A DNA stretch of 56,914 bases from contig WTGC01000052.1 of the NCBI GenBank assembly GCA_011523705.1, positions 1-56,914 of the forward strand. Direction: 5' to 3'. This DNA is from Chloroflexota bacterium (GTDB lineage Bacteria > Chloroflexota > Anaerolineae > Aggregatilineales > Phototrophicaceae). Every line of letters begins with the position of its first letter. Position 1 is the stretch's first letter. The notes beneath the pieces were generated by a model. The model saw only the letters and a list, made by a program, of their open reading frames with translations. It made no database searches and was not told the DNA's origin. The position numbers were made by a program, and so were the translations under genes. Of this stretch, positions 16,709 through 26,276 are shown one piece after another.

Positions 16709-18790
16709 TCAGTCGACGCCCATCTCGAAGATGTGATTGAGAAAAGCGAAGATATCCACTTGTTCTTCAATCAACTTGTAAGTCGCTTTACCCAGTGCAT
16801 GGCCGGCTCTGGTCGTGACGCGCAAGAGAATGACGTTGTCAGTTTCATTGGCCTGCTGCAAAGCGGCGGCGAGCTTCTTGGAGTGCATTGGCACGACGCG
16901 ATCGTCATGGTCGGCGGTGAGAATCAGGATGGGCGGATAAGCTTGCCCGGCTTTGATGTTGTGCAGCGGACCGTAGGCCGTTAGAAACTCGAATTCTTCC
17001 TGGCTCGCTTCGGCATCGCCATATTCGGTCGTCCAATAGCGTCCTGAGGTGAAGTATTTGAAACGGAGCATGTCGATGGTCGGCACGTGGCATAGAATCG
17101 CGCCATATAAGTCCGGGCGCTGCAGCATGCAGACAGCCACCAGCAATCCACCGTTGCTCCTGCCTTCAATCGCCAGCTTCCGATTCGAGGTATATTTGTT
17201 CCCAATCAACCATTCGGCCGCGGCATGAATGTCATCATAGGTCTTCTGTCGGCCGGCAAACATGCCGGCGCGATGCCAGGCTTCGCCGTATTCGCCGCCG
17301 CCGCGGATATTGGCGACGACGAAGATGCCCCCGTTTTCCAACCAGACCGGCAGCCATTCGCGGTAACTCGGCGTTTGACAAAAGCTGTAACCGCCGTAAG
17401 CGTACATGATGGCTGGATTGTCGCCGTTCAGATCCAAGCCCCTTTTGCAGGTGATAAAGATGGGAACTTTCACGCCGTCCGTTGAGGGACAGAATGCCTG
17501 CCTCGTTTCGTATTGGTCGGGATCGAACGATGGCGTTGTGGCGGCGAAGAAGGGATCCAGGTCGCCCGTCTTAAAGTCATATTTCAATATCTGCGTCGGC
17601 TGCAAAAACGAGGTCCAGGCGATGAACATGCTGTCGTCTTTGGCGCCACCGTGAGCGCCGGCGCACTCGCGCAGCGCCACAGCGCCCAGGCCGGGCGGCA
17701 GCAACTCGCGCTCAAGCGAGCCGTCTTTGTTGTAGATCTTGATGATATGCCGGGAAAGGCGCACCGCAGTGACTACAAATTGCTGATTGACGATGGCGAC
17801 GCCCTCTATCGCTTCTTCACTTTCGGGCACAACATCCACCCAGTTCTCACGCGCCGGATTGTTGACATCCACCGCGACCACGCGCCAATTCAAGGCGCCA
17901 CTTGTTGTCAAGATGTAGAAGATATCGCCATCGTTACCCACGAAACGGTATTCATCGTCCAATTCGTCGAAGAGTCGGACGAAATCGCCTTCATCGTCAA
18001 TCGGTCGGTAATAGAGGCGATTGGCGATCCGCGACTCCCAAGTGATATCGAGTATGAGGAAACGATCATCCGAGCTGACCGAAGCCGACAGTTGGATACC
18101 CTTGCTCGCTGGATCATCATAGATCAGCACGTCTTCGGCTTGTTGCGTCCCGAGTTTGTGGTAGTAGACCTGATAAGACACCTCGGGATTGTCAGGACCT
18201 TCGTCGGGCGCGCCATCGGTGTATCGGCTGTAATAGAAACCGGCGCCGTCCTTGCGCCACGCCACCGACGAAAATTTGAGCTTTTCCAGCCGGTCGTCGA
18301 GATCTTGCCCGCTTTCCACATCGCGAAAGCGAAAGTGGACCCAATCCAACCCGGCGTCCGACAGTGCGTACATCACCAGCCGTCCGTCTGATGTCGGCTG
18401 CCAGTCAAAGATCGCGACTGTGCCGTCATCGCTCAATTCATTTGGATTAACCAGCACCCGTTCGGGCTCGTCACCCTCTTTCAGATAGAGGACGGGCTGC
18501 GCCAGCAAGCCATCATTGCGCATGTAGAAGAGCTTGTCGCCGCGTTTGCGCGGAATCTCGTATTTCGGGAAATCCCATACCTCGCGCAGACGCCGCTCGA
18601 AGGTATCGCGCCCGGCCAAGCTGTTCAGCGAATCCATCGCCATTTCATGCTGCGCCCGCGTCCATTCTCGCACTTCGGGATCGTCGGCGTCTTCCAGCCA
18701 GCGATAGGGGTCGGCCACCGGCGTGCCAAAGAAGTCATCAACAACATCGCCCCGGCGCGTTTCGGGATAGGTCAGTTTTCCAAACATCAT
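16709..18790 (-). CDS. Prolyl oligopeptidase family serine peptidase (S9A)
   Basis: A 693-residue cytoplasmic peptidase that cleaves short peptides after proline. It is full length for the family. The N-terminus has the S9A opening (TYPETRRGDVVDDFFGTPVA then DPYRWLED), followed by a beta-propeller to about residue 400. The alpha/beta hydrolase domain carries Ser in GRSNGG, Asp in DHDDRV and His664 in RAGHALGK. There is no signal peptide. Two ATGs in tandem start the gene, with GAGGA upstream. It lies 65 bases after the DPP4-like gene at the end of what looks like one transcript with oligopeptide permeases, so imported peptides are its likely substrates. Confidence 0.95.
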   Translation of the reverse strand: MMFGKLTYPETRRGDVVDDFFGTPVADPYRWLEDADDPEVREWTRAQHEMAMDSLNSLAGRDTFERRLREVWDFPKYEIPRKRGDKLFYMRNDGLLAQPVLYLKEGDEPERVLVNPNELSDDGTVAIFDWQPTSDGRLVMYALSDAGLDWVHFRFRDVESGQDLDDRLEKLKFSSVAWRKDGAGFYYSRYTDGAPDEGPDNPEVSYQVYYHKLGTQQAEDVLIYDDPASKGIQLSASVSSDDRFLILDITWESRIANRLYYRPIDDEGDFVRLFDELDDEYRFVGNDGDIFYILTTSGALNWRVVAVDVNNPARENWVDVVPESEEAIEGVAIVNQQFVVTAVRLSRHIIKIYNKDGSLERELLPPGLGAVALRECAGAHGGAKDDSMFIAWTSFLQPTQILKYDFKTGDLDPFFAATTPSFDPDQYETRQAFCPSTDGVKVPIFITCKRGLDLNGDNPAIMYAYGGYSFCQTPSYREWLPVWLENGGIFVVANIRGGGEYGEAWHRAGMFAGRQKTYDDIHAAAEWLIGNKYTSNRKLAIEGRSNGGLLVAVCMLQRPDLYGAILCHVPTIDMLRFKYFTSGRYWTTEYGDAEASQEEFEFLTAYGPLHNIKAGQAYPPILILTADHDDRVVPMHSKKLAAALQQANETDNVILLRVTTRAGHALGKATYKLIEEQVDIFAFLNHIFEMGVD

Positions 18791-18855
18791 CTGCGTCCTC
18801 TTCAGACAAACTTACTAAACTTGCATTTCGACGCCGAGAACCGCGCGTCACTCGC

Positions 18856-21165
18856 TTAATCGCTGATTTGATATCCGGAAGGTGGATCGACGCCGAGCAG
18901 ATGCCGCACGAAGTAATCCCAGCGGCGGCGCACGAAATAGGGATGCGCGGTGCAAGAATGCGGCTGGTTCGGCATGATGAGCAGGTCGAAATCCTTGTTC
19001 GCTTTGATGAGTTCGTCCACCACAACCATCGTCGACGCGACGTGCACATTCTCGTCCATATCGCCATGGATGAGCAGCAGCTTGCCTTGCAGGTTTTCCG
19101 CGTGGTTTTGGTTGGCGGAAAAGACATAGTGTTCGCCGACGGGCAGCCCCATATAACGCTCGACCCAGGTGGCTTTGTCGAGCCGATGATCGTGATTGCC
19201 CGCCGATGACACCGCGACCTTGAAGAAATCGGGATAGGCGAACATCGCGCGGCAGGAGGCGTATCCGCCGGCCGAATGCCCGAAGATGCCCACGCGCGAA
19301 ATGTCAAGGTAGCTGTAGCGGTCGGCCAACTGCCGGATGGCGGCGATATGATCGGGCAAGCCATTGTCCGGCAGGTTGCGGTAGCTGTGGTCGTGCTGCG
19401 CTTTCGATCTTCCCGGCATGCCCAAGCCATCGATCATCACCACCAGGAATCCCAACTCCGCCAGCGATTGCGCCTCCCAGAAGTTCTTGTCGCGTTCGCG
19501 CGCGGCATCGGCGAAGCAGGCCGGCGCCTGTATCGCCTGGGGACCGCCGTAGATATAGTCGATCACTGGATACTGCGCCTCAGGATCCAAATCCGAGGGG
19601 CGGAACAGGACGCCGTAGATATCGGTGCTGCCATCACGCGCCTTCGCCTTGAAGCGCTCTGGCTTGCGCCAGCCCGTCGCATCCAAGGCGCCGATATCGG
19701 CGCGCTCGAGTTCGCAGATCGTCGAGCCGTCGGCCGCGCGCAGCAAGATCACCGGCGCCTGATCGACAGTCGAATAATTGTCGATGAAGCAGCCGCCAGC
19801 GGGCGCAAACGTGATTGCATGATCGGCATCTTCGTGTGTCAGCAGCTCTGGCTCGCCGCCTTCGAGGCCGACGCGATAGAGATGCCTATAATAGGGATCA
19901 CGATTCGCCTCGCGCCCCATCGCCGTGAAATAGACCAATCCGGCAGCTTCGTCGACATGCTCGACATTGCTCACCTCGAAATCGCCTGCTGTCAGTTGTC
20001 GGATCAGGGAACCGTTCTCGGCATCATAAAGATACAGGTGACCCCAGCCGTCGCGCTGCGAATACCAGATGACCCGCGAGCCGTCAGCAAAAACGCGAAC
20101 GTTGGACGTGCCGCGCCAGACCGAAGGATCAATGCCGGTGCTGCTCTCCTCCGATATCGCATTGCGGGCGGCGCCCGATTCGGCGTCAATGATGGATAAA
20201 TCAATGCGAAAATAGCCGCGCCCCTGCCGCACAAAATAGATCGTCCGCGAATCATCTGACCACCAGATACCATCGCCATAGACGGGCGGACCGTGATACT
20301 GAACCTCGATGGGTTCGATATCAACCGCGGTGACGGCGCCTGAATTCAGATCGGCACAGTATACGTATGCGAGCGGGAGCACTTCATCGCCGGGCAAAGG
20401 ATAGGCGAATGAATGCAAATGAGGGCGCAGGCTCCCGTCTTTGGGCACGGACTGCACCAGGTGAAACTGTGGCGCTTCGCCTTGGTCAATGCGGCAGAAC
20501 AGCAGCTTGCCGCTATCGGGCGACCATTTGATGAAGGGCGGCGGCGGATCGTCGATGCCCCCACTGGACAGTGGCGAGGGCAGATTCTCGCCGTAGTCAT
20601 TCTTCTCCGCCCCATCGGTCGTGATGCCGCGCTCTTCGCCGGAGGAAACCGAACGAACCCAGACATTGTAATCGCGCGTGAAGGCTTCCCACTGTCCGTC
20701 GGGAGAGCGAATGACATCGCCCGCGGTCTTTGGCGGATCGCCGATCCGCGTACATTCGTAGGAATCCAGATCGCAGGACCAGCGCTCGCGTTTGCCATCC
20801 ACTTCAAGATCGAAGACGATGCCGCCGCCCTCATCAACAAACTCAATTTCGCAGAAGGGCAGCTGCGCCGCGTTGCAAGGCGAGCCAGTCGCTTGGCTGA
20901 GCGCGGCCGCCAACCGGCTGTGATCGAAGGCGGGCTTTCTCTCGCCCGTCGCCGGGTCGACCAAGACAAACTCGACGCCCGAGAGCGATCTCCAGCGATA
21001 CCAGAAGCGCGATGAATCGCCGATCCAATGCGGACGGATCAGCAGATCGGATGTCAATTTCGCCGCGTTGGCCGCCAACAGACGTTCCGCGCGGACGTAG
21101 CCCTGCCACATGTCCGGCTCGGCTGAGGGCTCGTGCCCGCGCGCCAGCTTCATCTTGATTTCCAT
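18856..21165 (-). CDS. Dipeptidyl-peptidase IV-like serine peptidase (S9B)
   Basis: A 769-residue S9 peptidase with an N-terminal beta-propeller (residues about 60-480, of the DPPIV N-terminal type) and a C-terminal hydrolase domain. The catalytic Ser lies in GHSAGGYASC, Asp in HGDMDENVH, and His736 in NQPHSC. Enzymes of this type release dipeptides from N-termini, often X-Pro. No signal peptide or membrane anchor is seen, which suggests action in the cytoplasm on imported oligopeptides. It follows the OppC-type permease by about 110 bases and precedes the prolyl oligopeptidase on the same strand. Start ATG 21165 has GTGAGG upstream; Met5 is also possible. Confidence 0.93.
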   Translation of the reverse strand: MEIKMKLARGHEPSAEPDMWQGYVRAERLLAANAAKLTSDLLIRPHWIGDSSRFWYRWRSLSGVEFVLVDPATGERKPAFDHSRLAAALSQATGSPCNAAQLPFCEIEFVDEGGGIVFDLEVDGKRERWSCDLDSYECTRIGDPPKTAGDVIRSPDGQWEAFTRDYNVWVRSVSSGEERGITTDGAEKNDYGENLPSPLSSGGIDDPPPPFIKWSPDSGKLLFCRIDQGEAPQFHLVQSVPKDGSLRPHLHSFAYPLPGDEVLPLAYVYCADLNSGAVTAVDIEPIEVQYHGPPVYGDGIWWSDDSRTIYFVRQGRGYFRIDLSIIDAESGAARNAISEESSTGIDPSVWRGTSNVRVFADGSRVIWYSQRDGWGHLYLYDAENGSLIRQLTAGDFEVSNVEHVDEAAGLVYFTAMGREANRDPYYRHLYRVGLEGGEPELLTHEDADHAITFAPAGGCFIDNYSTVDQAPVILLRAADGSTICELERADIGALDATGWRKPERFKAKARDGSTDIYGVLFRPSDLDPEAQYPVIDYIYGGPQAIQAPACFADAARERDKNFWEAQSLAELGFLVVMIDGLGMPGRSKAQHDHSYRNLPDNGLPDHIAAIRQLADRYSYLDISRVGIFGHSAGGYASCRAMFAYPDFFKVAVSSAGNHDHRLDKATWVERYMGLPVGEHYVFSANQNHAENLQGKLLLIHGDMDENVHVASTMVVVDELIKANKDFDLLIMPNQPHSCTAHPYFVRRRWDYFVRHLLGVDPPSGYQISD

Positions 21166-21277
21166 AGATATGCCTCACAATGAGGAACTATTTCAGTCAG
21201 TGAATTCCGGAGCTGACCGAGTTCATTGCGTAGCGTTGCCGGTCGGTCCGCAGGATTCGTATTTCGTTCGCGCCGAT

Positions 21278-22189
21278 TCAACTTTGGATGTAAGGATCGA
21301 GGGCGTCGCGCAGGGCATCGCCGATCAGATTGATCGAGATCACCGTCATGGAGATCAGGGCGCCGGGGAAGATCATCAGCAGCGGCGCCTTGCGCAGATA
21401 TTGCCGACCGTTGCTGAGCATATTGCCCCATTCGGCTTGCGGGGGCTGCACGCCCAAGCCCAGAAAGCCGAGCGCAGCCGTGGTTAAGATGGCGAAGGCG
21501 ACGCCGAGGGTGGCGTAGACGATGATGGGCGCGAGCGTATTGGGCAGCAGATGCAAGAACATGATTCGCGTCCGCCCCGCCCCGAGCGCGAGCGCGGCTA
21601 CCACATAATCTTGCTCCTTGAGCGAGAGCACGTTGCCGCGCACAATGCGCGACAGGGTTGGTATCGCATAGATCGCCAGCACAATGATCAAATTGATCAA
21701 ACTCGGGCCTAGCACCGAAATTATCAGGATCGCCAACACGATGCCCGGGAAGGCGTACATGATGTCAATCACGCGCATGACTAGTGTGTCGACCCAGCCG
21801 CCAAAGAAGCCGGAAATCAAGCCAACGATCGTACCGCATATGACGCCGACTGTTGTGCCAACGATGCCAACAAATAGCGAGATGCGCGCGCCATAAACCA
21901 GACGCGAATAAACGTCCCGTCCCAGCTCATCGGTGCCCATCCAATGTTCCGTCGTTGGCGGCTTCATGCGCTTGCGCAGCGATTGCTTGTAGGGATCATG
22001 CGTCGAGACAATCGACGCAAAAGCACCCATGAATGCGATGAAAATGATGAAAGCTGTGCCAACCAGGGCGAAGCGGTTGCGGCGGAATTCCAGCCAGGCT
22101 CGCTTCGTGCCAGAAATGCGCAGCAACTCATCAGCTTCCAGTTGCGCGATTTTCTGTTTATAGCTATCTTCCGGCGCTACGTAAGCCAC
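21278..22189 (-). CDS. Oligopeptide ABC transporter permease (DppC/OppC type)
   Basis: Inner-membrane permease of a peptide/nickel-class importer, 303 residues. One membrane segment near the N-terminus is followed by GTDELGRDVYSRLVYGARIS, the OppC hallmark before the permease core, and by five further segments. The EAA-like loop is ALALGAGRTRIMFLHLLPN. I favour the GTG at 22189 because AGGAG stands seven bases upstream of it; an ATG at 22207 gives six more residues but has no ribosome site. It follows the DppB-type gene by about 60 bases. The ATPases needed to drive it are not in this operon. Confidence 0.92.
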   Translation of the reverse strand: MAYVAPEDSYKQKIAQLEADELLRISGTKRAWLEFRRNRFALVGTAFIIFIAFMGAFASIVSTHDPYKQSLRKRMKPPTTEHWMGTDELGRDVYSRLVYGARISLFVGIVGTTVGVICGTIVGLISGFFGGWVDTLVMRVIDIMYAFPGIVLAILIISVLGPSLINLIIVLAIYAIPTLSRIVRGNVLSLKEQDYVVAALALGAGRTRIMFLHLLPNTLAPIIVYATLGVAFAILTTAALGFLGLGVQPPQAEWGNMLSNGRQYLRKAPLLMIFPGALISMTVISINLIGDALRDALDPYIQS

Positions 22190-22247
22190 ACGGCAACTCC
22201 TGAACATTCGTGTCCATTCGCCACGACATCGCCGATGCCCAACCTAA

Positions 22248-23180
22248 TCATTCGAAGCGAATGCGCGGATCCACGAGTACCAGCATCACATCGGTGAGCA
22301 GATTGACCAATACGACGGATGCGGCAATCAGCAGACACGCTCCCTGTACAACTGGAAAATCGCGCCCTTGGACGCCATCAAACAAATACAAGCCAACGCC
22401 GGGCCAGGCGAACACAGATTCTACGATGATCGAACCAGCCAAAATGAAAGCCAGGTTAATGCCCAGCACGTTCACGACCGGCAACAGCCCATTGCGCAAG
22501 GCGTGTTTGATCAGCACATTGCGCTCGGAAACGCCCTTGGAGCGCGCCGTACGCACAAAGTCTTGGTTGATCACCTCAAGCATGCTCGAACGCACATAGC
22601 GGGTAAGCGAGCCCGCGCTGCCATAGCCCAGCACGATAGTGGGCAAGATCATGTGCTTAACGCCGCCCAGCCCCGATGGCGGCAATATAGGTATATATAA
22701 GCCGAATAACAGAATCAGCACATACGCAAACCAAAAGCTGGGCATGGAGACGCCCACCAACGCGAAGACCATCAAGGCGCTGTCGACCCAGGTACCGCGC
22801 TTGATCGCCGCGAGCACGCCTAAGGAGATGCCCATAGCCGCCGCCAGCAGGAAGGCCGCCACGCCTAAGCGCACGGAATTGGGTACGCGGCGCACAAGAT
22901 CCTCCGACACCGGGCGCATCGTGCGCAAGGATGTGCCAAAATCAAAGCGCAGCGTATTGCGCATGTAACGCGCATACTGCAGCGGCAGCGGATCGTTGAA
23001 GCCGTATTTCTCGTTGATTTTCTCCAGATAGGCGGCCGCGTCTTCGCCCTGGTAATCCGGCGGCACAAACATCAGAGCCGGATCGCCCGGCGCCAACTGC
23101 ATGGCGAACCAAACCAGCGTAATCGCGCCAACAATTGTTGGAATCGCCAGCAGCAGGCGTCTTATGATGTATTTCTGCAT
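22248..23180 (-). CDS. Oligopeptide ABC transporter permease (DppB/OppB type)
   Basis: Partner permease of the same importer, 310 residues. It opens with YIIRRLLLAIPTIVGAITLV, the conserved first membrane helix of OppB-type proteins, followed by a periplasmic loop with MQLAPGDPA and RYMRNTLRFDFGTSLR. The EAA-like loop is TARSKGVSERNVLIKHALRN. About 120 bases separate it from the binding-protein gene upstream, and this gap holds a family B repeat. With the OppC-type gene it forms the membrane pore. Confidence 0.92.
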   Translation of the reverse strand: MQKYIIRRLLLAIPTIVGAITLVWFAMQLAPGDPALMFVPPDYQGEDAAAYLEKINEKYGFNDPLPLQYARYMRNTLRFDFGTSLRTMRPVSEDLVRRVPNSVRLGVAAFLLAAAMGISLGVLAAIKRGTWVDSALMVFALVGVSMPSFWFAYVLILLFGLYIPILPPSGLGGVKHMILPTIVLGYGSAGSLTRYVRSSMLEVINQDFVRTARSKGVSERNVLIKHALRNGLLPVVNVLGINLAFILAGSIIVESVFAWPGVGLYLFDGVQGRDFPVVQGACLLIAASVVLVNLLTDVMLVLVDPRIRFE

Positions 23181-23187
23181 GAAAGCA

Positions 23188-23254
23188 ACCCCATCCCATA
23201 GCCCCTTCCCGCAGGTCAGTGTCTACGCGACCCCAAAAATGAGGGAAGGGGTGA
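23188..23254. repeat. Family B repeat with inserted module
   Basis: ACCCCATCCCATAGCCCCTTCCC, then GCAGGTCAGTGTCTACGCGA, then GAGGGAAGGGGTGAA. The arms are CCCCTTCCC/GGGAAGGGG. The loop contains the CGTAGACACTG module in reverse orientation. It lies between binding-protein and permease genes of one operon and could cause the common drop in expression after a binding-protein gene. Confidence 0.75.
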
Positions 23255-23303
23255 ATGGTCCCTCCCGCCTTAAGAGAGAGGGAAATAGAGTTGAGTCAAC
23301 ACG

Positions 23304-24926
23304 CTACTCGTTGAGCCAGGCTTTGTGGAACAGCGGGATGCGTCCACCCAGCTCCCAAACGATGCCCTCAACCGCCGGGTTGATGACGTTGATCCAGGGC
23401 GAGTGCCAGCCCCAAATCGTCAACTGCTGCTCGAGGAAGATTGTCTGCGCTCGGTGTGAAAGCCGCTTGCGCTCTTCCAGATCAGTCGTTGCCGAGAAGG
23501 CATCGAATGTCTCTTGCAGCTCGGCCGCCACCTCGACCAGATAGGGATCGGTCGCATCGTCAATCTGGTAGATCGACCAGAATGAATCCGGCGCCCAAGC
23601 CGCTTCGATTGCCGATGTTACGGCGAAGAAGGAACCCTGCGAGTGGTGACCGAAGGTCCAGTTGCCCTGGTTCTCGCGCCATTCATCCAGCATAGCGTTC
23701 CATTCAGCCGTCTTGATAGGGGCGTCAATGCCGATCTCAGTCAGAAACTGCTGGTAAATCTCGTTGAAGGTCCCCCAGAGCGCGAAGTCGGCCGAGATGA
23801 TATTGACGACCAGCCGCTCTTTGCCGTCGACACAATCGACGGTTCGATCGTTGCAATCGCGGTAGCGGAAGCCATCATCGGCCAGCGCCCAGCCCGCTTC
23901 CTCGAGAATCTCAGCCGCCCGCTCCGGATCGTAGGGCGCCACTTCCGGCAGATCATCGGTCCAGTAGGGCGAGTTGGGCGATACACCGCCGCGCGAGCGC
24001 TGCGGCAAGCCGAAGAGGATCTCTTCGATGATCGCATCGAAATCGACCGCGTGCGCCAAAGCCTGGCGCAAGGACAGTTCGGTCATCGGATAGCGCGATG
24101 TATTGATGCTGATCATGGTCACGCCCGGTCCAACAGGCGTGTTCACCACGAAATTGCCTTCGCCCTGCAAGCGCACCGCGTCTTCCGGCTCGATGCCATC
24201 GACATAATGCACGTTGCCCGATTCCACCTCGATCAAGCGCACCTGGGTATCGCCGTGAATGCGAATTGTGAGACGATCCAAGAGCGGCGCGCCCTGCCAA
24301 TAGTTCGGATTGGCGACATAGCGAATCTCGCTCTGCGGCTCATGCGCCTCGAACATGAAGGCGCCAGTGCCGACCGGATTCTCATGGAAGGTCGAGCCAT
24401 CCTCGCCCCAGGCCGTCGGGCTGATCTGATAGGCATCCGTGCCCACCGCTGCGACGTAGATGAAGTCGCCGTTGGGTTTGTCGATCCAAATCTTGACCGT
24501 ATGGTCGTCAACGGCTTCCATCCGTTGAATTTTGCTCAAGCGCACATGACCGCGCGCATCGGGATCATCAAGCTGGCGTTGGTAATTGAAGATCACCGCA
24601 TCGGCGTTCCAGGGCGTGCCATCGTGGAACATCACGTCGTCGCGCAGATGGAAGGTGTATTCCAGTCCATCCTCGGAAATCTCCCAATCGGTGGCCAGGA
24701 ATGGCATCAGATTGTCGTTGTCATCCACCGTCAGCAGCGTGTCATACAGCGGCCGCACATTGCGAATGCTGGGCCAGGTGGTCCTGGTCTGATCCCAGGC
24801 AATCACGTCGGCCGACTGCATCATGATCAACTCGCCGCCTTCGGTCGCGTCCTGCAGCTGCGCCGGCGCCGCCAGCAACAGCAGCGCGGCCAAGAGAAGC
24901 GTTATGATCAGTAGTCTCTTAGACAT
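23304..24926 (-). CDS. Oligopeptide ABC transporter substrate-binding protein (SBP family 5)
   Basis: A 540-residue extracytoplasmic solute-binding protein of the DppA/OppA family. The signal peptide is at residues about 1-25 (KRLLIITLLLAALLLLAAPA); no lipobox Cys is present, so it is probably released or held by another means. The family signature TFHLRDDVMFHDGTPWNADA (about residues 90-110) is clear. The 540-residue length is standard. The start has AGGAGAAAG upstream. First gene of the operon with the two permeases and two S9 peptidases; this company argues that the ligand is a peptide. Confidence 0.93.
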   Translation of the reverse strand: MSKRLLIITLLLAALLLLAAPAQLQDATEGGELIMMQSADVIAWDQTRTTWPSIRNVRPLYDTLLTVDDNDNLMPFLATDWEISEDGLEYTFHLRDDVMFHDGTPWNADAVIFNYQRQLDDPDARGHVRLSKIQRMEAVDDHTVKIWIDKPNGDFIYVAAVGTDAYQISPTAWGEDGSTFHENPVGTGAFMFEAHEPQSEIRYVANPNYWQGAPLLDRLTIRIHGDTQVRLIEVESGNVHYVDGIEPEDAVRLQGEGNFVVNTPVGPGVTMISINTSRYPMTELSLRQALAHAVDFDAIIEEILFGLPQRSRGGVSPNSPYWTDDLPEVAPYDPERAAEILEEAGWALADDGFRYRDCNDRTVDCVDGKERLVVNIISADFALWGTFNEIYQQFLTEIGIDAPIKTAEWNAMLDEWRENQGNWTFGHHSQGSFFAVTSAIEAAWAPDSFWSIYQIDDATDPYLVEVAAELQETFDAFSATTDLEERKRLSHRAQTIFLEQQLTIWGWHSPWINVINPAVEGIVWELGGRIPLFHKAWLNE

Positions 24927-25183
24927 TTTCTTTCTCCTATATGACTTGAAATGCGTTTGAGCAAATCGACGACTTTAGTCTAGGCGCCTCCCTACGCCTC
25001 ATCTTGGAGACCCCGGGCGAGCCATCCATGCGATTTCTGCAATCAAGCCGCTACCCACGACCATGCCCGGCAGTTGATACAAGCATAACAAGTCAATCGC
25101 GCATAAGCAAAAAATACTTGAGCGGCTGGTCGCTAAAAATGCCTGGCGAAACGGAAGAGAAACGTCAATCATGTGGCGCCGCC

Positions 25184-26266
25184 CTACCACAGACCCGGGA
25201 CGCCCTGCCGCCGAGCCTCGACCTGCAGGCGCAGCCGCTCCATCAGGTCGACGCCCATCTGACGGAAAAGGTCAATCATATCGATCGGCACCCAATTCTC
25301 GATCAAGGTGTCGCCCTCGCGCTTCCACCAGTCAAAATCGCGCAATGTCATCAATTTGCCGGTGGCGGGGACGCCGACATAAGTGCCGTTATGATGCGAG
25401 TAAGCGGTATCCCAGATGCCGCCGGCGCAATACAGTCCCTCGCCGATGCGCCCCATCCGCCGCCCGCTGCCAGCGCGCGAAATATTGCGATCGCCGAAGC
25501 CCTCCAGCCAAGGCCGCTGATGAAAATCTTCGTATTCCTCTTTGCTGAAACAGGCGCCGATGCCGCTGGGACCATACCACTTCATATCCGGATGCCAATA
25601 CTTGTCCTGCTCCATCGAGCGCAGGTCGCCGCCATCGCGACTTCGCAGGTAGCGCCGCATGCCCCGCCCCATCGCCTGCACCAACTGTTGGCTCTTGCGC
25701 GACGATAGCGGATCCTGCTCGGTCAATAGGGTGCCGTCTTTGGCGACCGGACCCGGTATCTTGCCGCCTTCCGCGCCCGGCGCCGGCGGCAGTACTTGAA
25801 AGCCCGCCTGCCGCATCACCGCCAGGATATCGAGTTGCAAATAGGCTTCGGCGATCTTCCCCTGGCGCATGACGTAGAAAACGCCGAACCAGATGTTTGT
25901 CTTCCGGCCGGACGCCGGGATGCCGAGCCAATCGTTCGCGAAGACTCCGGTCAGATAACCACAGCCGCTGACCCACTCTTCGCCGCCTTCCGTGGCATAA
26001 AGCGCCGAGCCTTCGTCGATGCCGCCCATGAAGACATAGGGCTCGTGTTTAAGATCGGGAAAGGATTGAAAGAGCGGCGCCCAGAAGCCGGCAATCGCGT
26101 TATCCGCGCCGACGAGCTGATCGATTGGCGCCGAGACATTCCAGTCCACATCCTCGTGAACCGCCGCCCGCACCGCTGTTGGTACGTTTGCTGCACCGAC
26201 ATGATTCAGCTTCTGCCAGAAGTCCCATACCGCTTCTTTGTTTGCTTGGTTCAGTTGATTTGACAT
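25184..26266 (-). CDS. Nuclear transport factor 2/SnoaL-like protein, two domains
   Basis: A 360-residue protein that appears to hold two SnoaL-like (NTF2-fold) domains, about residues 10-140 and 190-345. Recognisable stretches are FWAPLFQSFPDLKHEPYVF and GVFYVMRQGKIAEAYLQLD in the first, and MKWYGPSGIGACFSKEEYED in the second. Proteins of this fold are polyketide-cyclase, isomerase or dehydratase-like; no residue assignment is possible here. The start at 26266 is 10 bases after the stop of the sugar-acid dehydratase, so the two genes are co-transcribed and this protein may act in the same sugar or lactone pathway. That link is inference. Confidence 0.78.
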   Translation of the reverse strand: MSNQLNQANKEAVWDFWQKLNHVGAANVPTAVRAAVHEDVDWNVSAPIDQLVGADNAIAGFWAPLFQSFPDLKHEPYVFMGGIDEGSALYATEGGEEWVSGCGYLTGVFANDWLGIPASGRKTNIWFGVFYVMRQGKIAEAYLQLDILAVMRQAGFQVLPPAPGAEGGKIPGPVAKDGTLLTEQDPLSSRKSQQLVQAMGRGMRRYLRSRDGGDLRSMEQDKYWHPDMKWYGPSGIGACFSKEEYEDFHQRPWLEGFGDRNISRAGSGRRMGRIGEGLYCAGGIWDTAYSHHNGTYVGVPATGKLMTLRDFDWWKREGDTLIENWVPIDMIDLFRQMGVDLMERLRLQVEARRQGVPGLW

Positions 26267-26276
26267 CGTATGTCCA

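Noticed and set aside
23643..24914. A 423-codon open frame antisense to the peptide-binding protein
   Set aside because: Same reason: complement of a strong family member, no ribosome site, no domain.
24927..25183. Small gene in the gap upstream of the peptide-binding protein
   Set aside because: Only short frames without ribosome sites. I see nothing there beyond a likely promoter region for the binding-protein operon.
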